Shown here: in pieces, positions 39,698 through 49,079 of the stretch
Layout of the letters: the number at the start of each line of letters is the position of its first letter
How positions within the stretch are numbered: the stretch's first letter is position 1
Assembly (NCBI GenBank): GCA_020342235.1
Contig: CP073212.1
Span: 248,001 to 312,000, forward strand
Source: Saccharomycopsis phalli
Lineage: Eukaryota; Ascomycota; Saccharomycetes; Ascoideales; Saccharomycopsidaceae
Length of the DNA: 64,000 bases
Direction of reading: 5' to 3'
Position numbers and translations under genes: made by a program
The notes under the pieces: generated by a model
Told to the model about the DNA's origin: nothing
The model's input: only the letters and a program-made list of their open reading frames with translations
Databases searched by the model: none

Positions 39698-40096
39698 ATG
39701 ATCTATCTAAAGACCATGCTCAAGGTGATTGACAACTCTGGTGCACAATTTGCCGAGTGCATCAAGGTGCTAAAGAAGGCGCCGACGAGTTCTGCGCGGT
39801 TGGGCGATAAAATAGTCGTGGTTGTGCAGAAGGCCCGGCCAATCACCAGCACCATCACGGGAGCTTCCAACGCCAACCGGGTCAAGAGAGGAGATATTGT
39901 GCATGCGGTTGTGGTGAGACAGAAGCAGAATTACAAGCGGGACGACGGGTCGTTTGTGAAGTTTGGTGATAATGCGTGTGTGCTAATCAACAAGAACAAC
40001 AACGATCCATTGGGCACGAGAATATCAGGTGTGGTGGCCAAGGAGGTGAAGCAGGGGTATGGGAAAATCGCCACCTTGGCTCCAAAGGTGGTTTAG
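39698..40096 (+). CDS. MRPL38: Mitochondrial large-subunit ribosomal protein uL14
   Basis: 132 residues, a complete bacterial-type L14: [46 protein letters not shown], and [25 protein letters not shown]. Length is like yeast Mrpl38 (138). It belongs to the mitochondrial large ribosomal subunit and, as in yeast, shows little extra leader. No intron. A strong Reb1-like site sits just upstream. Confidence 0.95.
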   Translation: MIYLKTMLKVIDNSGAQFAECIKVLKKAPTSSARLGDKIVVVVQKARPITSTITGASNANRVKRGDIVHAVVVRQKQNYKRDDGSFVKFGDNACVLINKNNNDPLGTRISGVVAKEVKQGYGKIATLAPKVV

Positions 40097-40689
40097 TGGG
40101 TGGTTGGTACGGTTGAGCTGAGCAGTAGGCTTGTATATAGATCAATCTACAAAGGCATATAATGTGATTGAGCGACTTGTAGGATGGCTAAGATGGAATG
40201 TTGTCACAGTTTTAGTCTATGGCATAAGATTTTGTAAAGTGTATGAATTCTCGCTTGATGTTCTGGTTGCGATTATGCATACTGATACCGGTGGTTTTTG
40301 ATACTGGTGGTTGCTATTTATAACATTACCCATCCTAGCCATTGAATATATAGGGTCTATTTGTAGCAATGGAAATTGCAACATATTTCCTGACTTTGTT
40401 GGATTGACATGTTTTCCCAGCGGTTTCACATAAGCCATGCTGGTATCTAGATTTGTATCAATTGGAAAACTTATAATCTTTGACCAGATTTGGCCATTTG
40501 CTTGGCCTTTGTCTCTAATAGTCTTGCAAATATTTGTATAATATCATAGATTGCCATTTGATTTTGAAGTTTCTGCCGAGTTTCTGCTGTCTCTGCTGTC
40601 TCTTCAGTTTCTGCCGTCTCTTCAGTTTCTGCTATATCTTCAGTTTCTGTAGTCTTGGTTCCCAAATCTACCTCTGCTTTGTACTCCAA
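40097..40689. other. Intergenic region containing a coding-like extension behind the TGL stop
   Basis: 40097-40470 shows nothing gene-like. 40471-40689 on the minus strand continues the lipase reading frame after its TAG stop for 72 codons, with an AETEET acidic repeat and a helical QNQMAIYDIIQIFARLLE segment (see findings). Confidence 0.6.
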
Positions 40690-42747
40690 CTACTTTTGAT
40701 AATCCTCCGGCCCAAATTCCGGCTTGGGCCTGTCCTTCTTGTCCTTGGGCGAGGACAACGAGTTCATGGAATAAAACTTCAGAATGGCCGACCTTCCCCC
40801 AGACAAGGGCTCATTCAACGAGTTGTGCCGGGAGAAATGTAGCCGGATTGAAGAGGTGCTGTTGATGGTGGAGACGGAGTTCTGTCTGCGCAAATGGCCG
40901 ATTTTACGAAGGCTCCCATGGGAAATGGAGCGAGTAAATGAGGACGGGGTGCGAACCAGGAAGTTAAAGTTTGTTTCCTTGACGTCGTCCTCGGAAGTAT
41001 CTTGATCGTCGGTGTTGACGGGACAGTTGACAAGAGGCAATGGAAAACCTGCGACATTAATCTTGTTGGAGATGAGCCGGGAGCGGAGGTAAGAGATGCA
41101 CTCGTCCAAGAGAAACTCGGTGTAGCAGTGGTTGCGGATCATGGATATTTTCGGCCAAGTAGAGCGAGCGCCACGGACGGTTGTGTCGAGCACAAACTGC
41201 GGAGTTGGGTTGACGAGCATCTTGCCCAACTCTGCGATACGGAGCTCAGGCAAGATTGTAATGTCGCCCGAGTACCGCTGGGTGAGCACTGATTTAATTT
41301 TCTTGCACAAGTTGCGGGCAAAGCCGGTTTCCCTGGCCAAGTCGAGCATGTGGATGAGTTCGGCGGTGACGCAGCCGTAGAGCGAGTTGAAGTAGCTTTT
41401 GATGATTGCGCTGGACTCGTTTTCGATTTCGCCGCCGACGGCAGCAAGCGAGAGTTTTAAAAACGGGGCTACGTGTGGATTTACCTGGCATGCGACGATG
41501 TGGTCGACGTTGAACATCTCGCTGAGTCTTGTGATGGGCAAGTCGTTGTCGACTGAACCATCGACGAACTTCACAGAGACATGGTTCCACTCGCGGGTCT
41601 TCCCCGAGGAAGGGTCCTTTTCGTAGAGAATAGTGGACGGGAAGATGCCGGGGAGAGCACAGGAAGCACAGACTGCGGACCAGATCAAGACGTTGGGCGA
41701 AGTGATGTAGTTGAGTAGGCTTGGCTGTTCATGGAAGGACACTGGGGACACTGTAACGTTGAGGATGCGTCCAGTGCGGTTGTATGCCTCTCTGAAGGTG
41801 AGGTCGCCGAGGAAGTGCTTCATGGTGCTGATCAAGTAGCGGTTGTCGAACCAGGTGCCGGAGTGGACGAAGCGCAACAAGTTGACGAGCACGGACTGCT
41901 TGCTGTCTGCGGAATCGCTGAAGATGACAAACTCTCTGGAAAGGATGTCGGACAACAAGCCGTCGATTTCCAGCGGGGTGTGCACCAGAAGAATGCTGGC
42001 GACAATGGCGCCAGCGGAGCTGCCGGAGACGATCCGCGGAAGCAAGTTCTGCTCGAGCAACGTCGACAAGACCCCGATGTGGAAGAGCCCGAAGCACCCT
42101 CCGCCCGAGAGCACCAACGCAGTGCGGCCAATCGCCTTGCGGGTCTGGATAAGCATGCCAAGCAAGTAACGGTCGTCGATGCCGGTGTCGGCCTCTAGCA
42201 AGCATCCCAACGAGAGCTTGCACTCTTCAAGGTACTGCTCGATCAACGTCTTGGTGCCGGCCAGCGAATGCCGGTACAAGTTGACGTTCTGGATGTTGCC
42301 AATGTTGCGGGTCCAGGTGGTCCGGATCAAGTACAAGAGCTTCTTGTAGTTCCGCTTCTCGCGCGCATACCGGAGCTGCTGCAACCGGAGCGAAATCAAC
42401 TTGTAGTCGTACAAGTTCGACACCGGATCGGCCTTCCACTCTTCGTTGCCAAGCACCAAGTCGAGCTTGAGTGCCAACTCCAGCCACTCGTCGTACGAAA
42501 TCGCAACTTTCTGCTGCGCCGTGAGCGACGTCACCACCTGCTCCATCTCGTCGGGAGGACCCACTAAATGCTTCACCACGGGCACAACCCGGAGGATTCG
42601 CGAGAGCAAGTCGAGCACCCACTCGAAAAGAAGCGCAAACTCAAATCCAAACGACCTCGCAAAAAGCGAGCCGCACCGGCCCTGTGGCTCGGACACCGGC
42701 TCGCTAGTAGAGGCGTGCTGCTTGATGAGCCGTTCGGTGAAGTTCAT
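40690..42747 (-). CDS. Patatin-type triacylglycerol lipase, Tgl3/4/5 family
   Basis: 685 residues from ATG 42747 (MNFTERLIKQH); upstream codons lack an ATG. An N-terminal hydrophobic segment (~33-58) could bind the lipid droplet. Patatin core: oxyanion loop SGGGCFGLFHIGV (~214-226), nucleophile motif GSSAG (Ser244) and the DGS...ND motif with the catalytic Asp (~370). The C-terminal region is Ser/Arg-rich (RRQNSVSTINSTSSIR). Size and motifs suit Tgl4/Tgl5 (storage-lipid mobilisation, lysophospholipid acyltransfer); Tgl3 is less likely. The TAG stop is followed by a further in-frame coding-like segment, so the true C-terminus may be longer. Confidence 0.88.
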   Translation of the reverse strand: MNFTERLIKQHASTSEPVSEPQGRCGSLFARSFGFEFALLFEWVLDLLSRILRVVPVVKHLVGPPDEMEQVVTSLTAQQKVAISYDEWLELALKLDLVLGNEEWKADPVSNLYDYKLISLRLQQLRYAREKRNYKKLLYLIRTTWTRNIGNIQNVNLYRHSLAGTKTLIEQYLEECKLSLGCLLEADTGIDDRYLLGMLIQTRKAIGRTALVLSGGGCFGLFHIGVLSTLLEQNLLPRIVSGSSAGAIVASILLVHTPLEIDGLLSDILSREFVIFSDSADSKQSVLVNLLRFVHSGTWFDNRYLISTMKHFLGDLTFREAYNRTGRILNVTVSPVSFHEQPSLLNYITSPNVLIWSAVCASCALPGIFPSTILYEKDPSSGKTREWNHVSVKFVDGSVDNDLPITRLSEMFNVDHIVACQVNPHVAPFLKLSLAAVGGEIENESSAIIKSYFNSLYGCVTAELIHMLDLARETGFARNLCKKIKSVLTQRYSGDITILPELRIAELGKMLVNPTPQFVLDTTVRGARSTWPKISMIRNHCYTEFLLDECISYLRSRLISNKINVAGFPLPLVNCPVNTDDQDTSEDDVKETNFNFLVRTPSSFTRSISHGSLRKIGHLRRQNSVSTINSTSSIRLHFSRHNSLNEPLSGGRSAILKFYSMNSLSSPKDKKDRPKPEFGPEDYQK

Positions 42748-43299
42748 GGTGTGGGTTTGGGGAGTGTTTTTCGCAGTTTGTATTCCCCATGGCAATGCAT
42801 GACATGCAGCTGACAGGGTATAAAAGGATTGAGTGGTTTTGGTATATACGGAAACGTGAATATTGGGTGGGAAGGTGAGGAGGAGAATAGGAAGAGAGTG
42901 GGGAGATGCGCAGGTGGATTTGATGAGCGGTAAACTAGCTTGTAGGATGGATTCTTGAGGTGTCTACAGTTGGTCAAGTAGTCATTCGAGGCGTGAAAAC
43001 TAGTCAGGCAAAGCAACACAGGATGTAGCAAATGGTGTGATATTGGATATTCCTGGATATTTCATGTGCAATTTATTCATATTCATGTTTATTTAGGTAT
43101 ATTTATATGTCTATTCATGTCTAGTTATATGTCTATTTATATATGTCTATTTCATGCCTATTCATATCCATGCCTATTCATTTCATCGTCTAATTTAACA
43201 TATGCTACATAGCCCTGTAACATATCCCACACCGTGCTGCCAACCGCGTTCCACTTACTGAATTGACTCACAAATCACAACAAAGAACACGTCTTATAA

Positions 43300-43395
43300 T
43301 AACAATCTTCATTCGTATCTTTAGCCATGTACCGTCTCTGAAAATACAGCTTATTCAAGCATTCTTCTCAGCAAGAGCACATTGACTATGCGTTA
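43300..43395 (+). mobile_element. Possible third, more diverged scrap of the same old retroelement
   Basis: Alignable by eye with the first ~95 bp of the relics at 11035 and 15545 (TTTAGC, GTCTCTGAAAATAC and TTCTCAGCAAGAGCA against their counterparts). Small, broken and old; weak evidence. Confidence 0.25.
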
Positions 43396-43609
43396 AAATC
43401 TCACTAGTGCAGTTGTATCCAGCTCTCAACATATGCACCAGATATGGCTGCTACTCAGAGAAACAAGTTTATATCCTCAACAAAATAGCCATGGAGTAAA
43501 TAACATCACCCCCAATATGCAGACGTATTCCTGCGTTTTCAATCTAGCCCATACATCTAGCTTCAATCTGTCCTACACATTCTACAACATTCCACTCACT
43601 CCACTCACC

Positions 43610-43735
43610 CGAAATTATCCACACACATCTTCTTACAGGCTTATATCTCCACCGATCCACACACATCTTCTTACAGACTTACATCACCACCAATCCACAC
43701 ACATCTTCCTACAGGCTTACACCTCCATCATATCC
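43610..43735. repeat. 38-bp tandem repeat, three copies
   Basis: Units start CCACACACATCTTC and end in ACATCACCA or ATATCTCCA-like variants; located just beyond the STS1 stop. Confidence 0.85.
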
Positions 43736-43752
43736 AACTATTTCATCTATTA

Positions 43753-44811
43753 CTAATGCAAAGTACTATCCATAATGGCGTAGCTGTTGTGGTTCACAGG
43801 ATTATTCCCACTGCTGAAATTCGTAGCCAACAGCTCCTCACCATCAGCACTCTCTCGCTTATATACTCCCGCATACCCTCCGCCACCAAGCTGCAAAAGA
43901 CCCTCGCCAGTTAATCGGTACTCCTCCACTTTCCGCCTCACAAACTCAACCAACTTGTCAAACTTGTCACAGTTGCTCTTGCGCTGATGCTCCAAGAGCT
44001 TCTCAAGTAAGTTAAACTCCAACATGTGGAAAACGTTCATATCCTTCTCGCTGACCGTCACATCCTCGTCCACGGCACAAAACGCATTCATGATGCTCCA
44101 CCAGGCGTTGGATAACTGCTCGTAAATGTTGCTGTAGTGGTACAAGTCGTACTTGCTCACCTGAAACAACGGGATCCGGTGCACAGCCTCAGTAGCACCG
44201 TCAATAAACCGCAAGCAGTCCACAAAGTTGCCCTCAACTGGCGGTAAGAAGTTCAAGATAAAATCAGACAAAATCAGATAAAACTCCACCAAGCTCTTAT
44301 GCACCCTGAGAAACGAATACTCAGACTCAGGCTCCACCTTGTACGGCAACTTGCTTATTATCTTGTCCTGTATATACCCATTCAAATACTTCAAAGACTC
44401 GTCCACAGTGGGGTTCACAAGCCCACTGCCCTTCTTCTCATTGTATATCATTTGATTCAACTCAGGCCGTTCGTCAATCATCTTTATCACCAAGTCACTC
44501 AACTGTTTCTTGTCCAACAACTCCACCAACCGGTTAATCGGAAGCTGCTTCCCAGCAAAATCAGAAGCCTGATTCCGCACCTTCTTGTGGCGGTTAGTCG
44601 GCAACGGCTTCATCCGCCGCCCATTTATCACACGTGTCGACCCTTCTTCCTCATCAAAGCTGAATCGCCGCTTCAGCGTTTTTCTAAACGTTGGCACCTT
44701 CTTACTCCGCACAGTACGGCTGTTTAAGGATGCAGAGGCGTCATTATAAGTGGAACTGTTTGCAGTTTCAAATTTAGGCTCAAACCCCCAAGAAAACCCG
44801 AGATTAGTCAT
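43753..44811 (-). CDS. STS1: Proteasome nuclear tethering factor STS1 (Cut8 family)
   Basis: 352 residues (S. cerevisiae Sts1 319). Basic N-terminus with a likely bipartite nuclear-localisation signal (RRFSFDEEE...GRRMKPLPTNRHKK). The Cut8 core begins LVELLDKKQLSDLVIKMIDERPEL (~95-118), followed by the helical bundle to ~300. Sts1 with importin-alpha targets proteasomes to the nucleus. The C-terminus has a Gly-rich LLQLGGGGYAGVYKRE segment and a Ser/Asn-rich tail. Divergent from SRB6. Confidence 0.9.
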   Translation of the reverse strand: MTNLGFSWGFEPKFETANSSTYNDASASLNSRTVRSKKVPTFRKTLKRRFSFDEEEGSTRVINGRRMKPLPTNRHKKVRNQASDFAGKQLPINRLVELLDKKQLSDLVIKMIDERPELNQMIYNEKKGSGLVNPTVDESLKYLNGYIQDKIISKLPYKVEPESEYSFLRVHKSLVEFYLILSDFILNFLPPVEGNFVDCLRFIDGATEAVHRIPLFQVSKYDLYHYSNIYEQLSNAWWSIMNAFCAVDEDVTVSEKDMNVFHMLEFNLLEKLLEHQRKSNCDKFDKLVEFVRRKVEEYRLTGEGLLQLGGGGYAGVYKRESADGEELLATNFSSGNNPVNHNSYAIMDSTLH

Positions 44812-44941
44812 GTTTCTGTAGCAGTGAGCAAAACAAAAAAAAGTTCAACGGGAGTTTCGGTTGTTAAATGTCACAAGGAGCCGGAAGACTAGTTGTGATT
44901 TTTTGTAGTAGCAGAAAATTAAAAGAAAAGATGGGAAATGT

Positions 44942-44948
44942 TTACCCG
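44942..44948. promoter_or_regulatory. Reb1-like TTACCCG site
   Basis: In the STS1/SRB6 divergent promoter, 42 bp before the preferred SRB6 ATG (44990). Confidence 0.5.
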
Positions 44949-44989
44949 GCCATATGTACATTGACTTTGGAGAGACGGGACTTTTAACT

Positions 44990-45406
44990 ATGCAGCAAAA
45001 GTACATAAACTACCTCAACAAGGTAGACAGTAACACTGATTTGCTTCTCAAACGGTACCGGGAGTTGATTGAGTTGTCATTGATTACTGAGGAGCCGCCA
45101 GACCCAGAGGAATTGGAGGAGGACGATGGGCGCACCAACACCAGTTTGAATGTGATTGCGTCCAAGGCATTGTCTATTGAGTCCAATGTATATAGTATTA
45201 TCAAGCTTTTGGAGGAATTGTTGCATATTACGAGGTCTTTGAAGGAGAACTGGATTTTGAACCGGCTTCCCAACGCAATTTGCGATCTCCAGGAGCATTA
45301 TAGCGAGGCGACAATCAGTAACTACGAGCAGCAGAACCGGGTTCTCCAGGGTATGGTTGATGAGTTGGTTCATCGGATTTCGTATGTTTCAGGGGAGTCG
45401 CTGTAG
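44990..45406 (+). CDS. SRB6: Mediator subunit Med22/Srb6
   Basis: 138 residues from ATG 44990 (MQQKYINYLNKVDSN), aligned with MSNQALYEKLEQT of yeast Srb6; an in-frame ATG at 44954 would add 12 residues and would start only 6 bp after the TTACCCG site. Head-module signature: LLEELLHITRSLKENWILNRLP, cited by its ends at ~72-93, matches LLILTRSIKEKWLLNQIP of Srb6. All-helical, with an acidic central loop. Part of the Mediator head with Med11. Confidence 0.88.
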   Translation: MQQKYINYLNKVDSNTDLLLKRYRELIELSLITEEPPDPEELEEDDGRTNTSLNVIASKALSIESNVYSIIKLLEELLHITRSLKENWILNRLPNAICDLQEHYSEATISNYEQQNRVLQGMVDELVHRISYVSGESL

Positions 45407-45429
45407 AAGTAGGTAGGAATGTTGGAGAA

Positions 45430-45545
45430 AGGAAGAGGGGAGAAGAAAATGGAAGAAGAAAATGGAAGAAGAAAATGGAAGAAGAAAATGGAAGAAGAAA
45501 ATGGAAGAAGAAAATGGAAGAAGAAAATGGAAGAGAAAATGGAAA
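45430..45545. repeat. 13-bp purine minisatellite
   Basis: About nine copies of ATGGAAGAAGAAA just after the SRB6 stop. A 76-codon frame over it is repeat translation, not a gene. Confidence 0.9.
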
Positions 45546-45655
45546 AAGAAACTGAAAGAAAAGAAAGAGCACGAAAAAGTCAAATGACATGCAAATATAA
45601 ACAGAGCATACAACCATATGCAAATACAAAAAAAAAAGCTAGAGCATAATACTAA

Positions 45656-45897
45656 CTATAAATCCTGACACCAGTTGCAAATGTTGCAGTGTTTCTGCTT
45701 TCTCCAGCTAATTGGGATGACAGGCACCAAAAAAATTGTGACAAACCGTTTATGTTTCCGAGCAACCACTGCGTAGTTGTGGCAATGCGGACATTGCTCG
45801 GGCTTTCCTCCGGGCAAATCCTTGTTGAATTCGTGGCCTATTGTTAGTAAATCCCAGTGGAGCTACAATACTCACTTCCTATAAGTATAAAGAACAT
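45656..45897 (-). CDS. Small zinc-ribbon protein, 67 residues (spliced)
   Basis: Exon 1 45897-45876 (MFFILIG plus one base) and exon 2 45837-45656; intron 45838-45875, 38 nt, GTGAGT donor and CTAACAATAG end. The product has an Asp/Gly/Pro start (SHEFNKDLPGGKPEQ), CPHC knuckle, a hydrophobic FVTIFLVPVIPISW segment, then CNIC and a CQDL end. This CPxC...FFVPxxP...CxxC layout is the fungal zinc-ribbon (zinc_ribbon_15-like) small protein family of unknown role. Neither exon is long enough to be obvious alone; the in-phase splice (A|GC, Ser) and typical intron support it. Confidence 0.82.
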
Positions 45898-45950
45898 GTA
45901 TGATTATTCATTTATTGTACGCTCAAATCCCTTGCTATCACGTGCCGCGT

Positions 45951-47138
45951 CTAGTCTGCGCTGTGCACTGCAATCAAATTTGGCATACCCCAACATTTGT
46001 ACCCTATAATCCTTGCTATATAACAGACTCCCTCGGTCTCAATACCGTCGTAACCACCCAATGGAAGGTCCCAGTCACTGCCGACAACGTAGAATGGCGG
46101 GAATTGGATGCCCAACTTCAACACCTCGGTTCTTATAAAGAGCACTGCCCCGCCAACCGAATCAATTTCCACCATCTCATCGATGCTATTCCGTCCTTCC
46201 TTTTCAAGATCCTCGTGCAAGCTGCCCATGTGTTTCATTCCACTCGCGTCGTGTGGAACAAACAAATACGTCTCGTCAGCTCCTTTGACCGCTTCCTTTT
46301 GGCTCTCCACCAACTTGGCTCGGTCCTCTTTGCTGAGCATCGCACGGTTTCCTCTCCATGCGTTTCTGTCGTAGTCCATCAGGTCACCTCGGTTCACCAT
46401 CGGCGTGATAATGTCCTTACCACTGTCCATGAACAAACGCAACATTTCAGGCTCCACCTTGACAATATCTGCGTCAATAGTAAGAACCGCAGTCTCAAGG
46501 TCCACGCCAATGTTGACAAGGAAATTCCGGGCCAATGCGATCTTCTTCCGGCGAGTCTTTTGGAACTGGTCGTCGTGCCGAGCTCCTCTGTCCATGGAGC
46601 TACCCAAAAATGGCGCATACCCGGCAACCACCCGGTTAAACACCTTGTCATGGGTACCGTCATACAAGTCCTCGAGCGTGCTCTTCACGTGGTTGAAGGC
46701 CTCCTCGTTTACACATAACATTGCAAAACTGAGCTTGGAAAAGTCGTAGTTCAAGCTGAGCACCACGTCCAAAAAGTCCTTGAAGTTCCGACCCTTGCCA
46801 AACGAATCCATGTCGGCAGCAATCGCCATCACCATCACCGAACTGCCCACGCCAAAGTTTTCCGGTTTATACTGAGGTGTGTATGTGATGGTGAATTTCT
46901 CGTAAATGTTAGGGCCAGGCGACACAAAGTGCGTCTTGACCACATCCAGTGCGGATGCTCCAACAGTTTTGGGCTGGTTATTGTCCAACCGGTTGTTCTC
47001 CATACGGTCGTTCTCAATCTGGACATTGTTGTAGAAATCCTCGTACGAATGCACAGACCGGTTATAAAAGTAGTTCCCAATGAGAATGACATTGACAACC
47101 AATACCAAACACAGATATAGCACGATCTTGCGACTCAT
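45951..47138 (-). CDS. Mannosyltransferase of the Anp1/Van1/Mnn9 family (GT62), paralogue 1
   Basis: 395 residues. Type II membrane protein: short cytosolic MSRK, a signal anchor (IVLYLCLVLVVNVILIGNYF, residues ~5-24), stem, then the catalytic domain. Donor-binding DxD is DADIV, in the LTIDADIVKVEP context. The family end motif EIDSVGGAVLFIRTEVLKLG...GIETEG..Y.A is clear. Relative to Mnn9/Anp1 it has an insertion around GSDWDLPLGGYDG. These Golgi alpha-mannosyltransferases extend N-glycan outer chains. It is less similar to MNN9, VAN1 and ANP1 than they are to each other, so no symbol is given. Its paralogue is divergent at 47871. Confidence 0.85.
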   Translation of the reverse strand: MSRKIVLYLCLVLVVNVILIGNYFYNRSVHSYEDFYNNVQIENDRMENNRLDNNQPKTVGASALDVVKTHFVSPGPNIYEKFTITYTPQYKPENFGVGSSVMVMAIAADMDSFGKGRNFKDFLDVVLSLNYDFSKLSFAMLCVNEEAFNHVKSTLEDLYDGTHDKVFNRVVAGYAPFLGSSMDRGARHDDQFQKTRRKKIALARNFLVNIGVDLETAVLTIDADIVKVEPEMLRLFMDSGKDIITPMVNRGDLMDYDRNAWRGNRAMLSKEDRAKLVESQKEAVKGADETYLFVPHDASGMKHMGSLHEDLEKEGRNSIDEMVEIDSVGGAVLFIRTEVLKLGIQFPPFYVVGSDWDLPLGGYDGIETEGVCYIARIIGYKCWGMPNLIAVHSAD

Positions 47139-47870
47139 TTTGAGTGTGTGAGCAAACTGTAGTTGTTGACGCGGTTGCTGAAGGTGGCTTGTGGAAAAAC
47201 GGCTACTAAAAACGGCCCTTGGTTGGTAGAATTGGCCTTTGGATGATGTTTACTAAAGACAGCAACGTGTGTGAGCTTTCAGTATTTTGCTATTATTCAA
47301 TAGCAGACTAGCAAAGTTGTTTGCTGTTTAGTGAATAGCAAAGTGTAAGCTGCAAAGTGAAAGTCTGAGCAAGAAAAAAAAAACTGCCAATGATGCGACT
47401 CAAATAGGTATGGAGATCAAGTAATAACTTAAAATTTTATCAACAATAGAGCTAAAAAAAGCAGAGGTCAATGAATATCCGAAAACGTAAAAATATCCGG
47501 TTCAAAGCGTCACCGGCATCAGACGCTCTTTCATCATGCACCCTACTGTCTAGAGCTTCACCCGATTATACAACCCCCTACACAGTGTATAACAATATAG
47601 ATATGTGTCGAATCTAATCAATGTGCCACGAATAAAAGGGGTAGTAGCATTAGGCTAGAACCCCACCAGTGACAATATGGCTACTATTCTCATGCTAGTC
47701 CTCGAAACTGCATCACAGCATACTACCTTCACCGACAGCGATCAGTCGACAAAGTGCAGCACTGTGCTTGGGACAAATCTGTATCTACACTGTACCCATA
47801 TACACGTGAGTGTTGCGTGCCCTGGTCCGTGATTGGAAAATGCAATGGACCTTTTTTGCAGGGTACACCC
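47139..47870. other. Divergent promoter between the GT62 paralogues
   Basis: 732 bp, no gene. Near 47806 a GTGAGT and at about 47859 a TTTTTTGCAG flank a possible 5' UTR intron of the plus-strand gene, but no branch site is obvious. Confidence 0.5.
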
Positions 47871-49079
47871 ATGGTACGGCATAGCAAGGGTCTTTATCTG
47901 GTGGGTATTCTACTAAGTTTGGTGGTGCTCGTGCTGGTGAGCGGGTACTTTGCCTTGTGGAGCACCCAGGCGTCGCACAATATTGTGCAAACCAACCAGC
48001 GGAACCTGAAATTGGCTGCGTTTAGTAAAGAATGTCCAGAGAATCCGGTGGTGGGCCAACGAGGGTATGATCGGAATGACGTGTCGGTGAGTAGGGAGGA
48101 CAACAAGTGGTACTATGAGAGTGTGACGTTTGTGAACAAGGAGACGTATCCCCAGCAAGAGGACGGAGAGTTCAACTATGCAAGTGAAGTTGTAGTACTA
48201 TCATCGATAGTCGACCAGAGCTCGTATGGGAATGAGAAGGAGCGGAATTTCAAGTCGTTTGTCGGGGTATTGGGCCGCATCAACTACCCGCACTCCAAGA
48301 TCCACTTGGGATTTTCTGTAAGGTCCAAGATCGAGTACGAGACGATCTTGGCATATGTCACCGAGTACTATTCAAGCGAGGATCTGCCAGAGTGGGCCGG
48401 TGCCGGGCCAGAAAAGTTTGGCAAGATTTCTGTGCTCCGGGCACCATTTGTGGAGCGGCTGACCGTCAATAGAAAAAACCGGCACGACGAGAACTTGCAG
48501 CGGAAACGTCGTCTGGTGATTGCCAAAGCACGCAACTTTTTGGTGAACAACGTCGTGGGCCACGAGAAGTACACGCTCTTTGTCGACAGCGACATCATCG
48601 ACATTCCACCGGATCTCGTCAACTACTTCATCAAGTCCGATAAGGACGTGCTTGTGCCGCGGGTGATGCAAGGCAACTGTTTGGACTACGACCAAAACAG
48701 CTGGCAGGGGAAACGGACGCGGCCAAGCCACGCCGAACTCGAGCTTCTCAACCAGGACCCTTCGTTCATATACGTTCCTCGCCGAGCCAAGCAGCTGAGC
48801 CTCTTGATCGACTTGTCACGGGGTCTTCCTTTGAACAGCAAGGAAGCGTTCAATCACTTGGTTCCAATTGACTCCGTTGGAGGCGCAGTGTTGTTTGTCA
48901 AGAACGAAATCTTCAAGCTGGGGATCCAGTTTCCGCCGTTGTACATTGTCGGCACCGATTTCCGCAGAAAAGAAGGTTACGACGGGATCGAAACCGAGGG
49001 TCTCTGCTACCAGGCAAAGGCTTACGGCTACCAGTGCTACGGTGCTCCAGACGTTGTTGCTCAGCACTACGATTCGTAG
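47871..49079 (+). CDS. Mannosyltransferase of the Anp1/Van1/Mnn9 family (GT62), paralogue 2
   Basis: 402 residues from ATG 47871 (MVRHSKGLYLVGILL); the frame runs upstream to a GTG but that part is unlikely. A signal anchor lies at ~7-30 (YLVGILLSLVVLVLVSGYFA), then a stem. The catalytic domain has LFVDSDIIDIPPDLV (DxD), KDVLVPRVMQGNCLDYD, and PIDSVGGAVLFVKNEIFKLGIQFPP...GIETEG. It shares with paralogue 1 the YDGIETEG insertion, absent from Mnn9, so the two arose by duplication within this branch. Golgi lumenal mannosylation is inferred from the family. Confidence 0.85.
   Translation: MVRHSKGLYLVGILLSLVVLVLVSGYFALWSTQASHNIVQTNQRNLKLAAFSKECPENPVVGQRGYDRNDVSVSREDNKWYYESVTFVNKETYPQQEDGEFNYASEVVVLSSIVDQSSYGNEKERNFKSFVGVLGRINYPHSKIHLGFSVRSKIEYETILAYVTEYYSSEDLPEWAGAGPEKFGKISVLRAPFVERLTVNRKNRHDENLQRKRRLVIAKARNFLVNNVVGHEKYTLFVDSDIIDIPPDLVNYFIKSDKDVLVPRVMQGNCLDYDQNSWQGKRTRPSHAELELLNQDPSFIYVPRRAKQLSLLIDLSRGLPLNSKEAFNHLVPIDSVGGAVLFVKNEIFKLGIQFPPLYIVGTDFRRKEGYDGIETEGLCYQAKAYGYQCYGAPDVVAQHYDS

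Larger units (their letters stand above)
42748..43752. other. Intergenic region with repeats and a possible retroelement scrap
   Basis: 43060-43190 has a 14-20 bp repeat (ATGTCTATTTATAT and similar). 43300-43395 resembles the proximal part of the relics at 11035 and 15545. 43610-43735 has three copies of a ~38-bp unit (CCACACACATCTTC...ACAGGCTTA). No gene. Confidence 0.65.

Noticed and set aside
45419-45649. Lys/Glu-rich 76-codon frame
   Set aside because: Reads through a 13-bp purine repeat.
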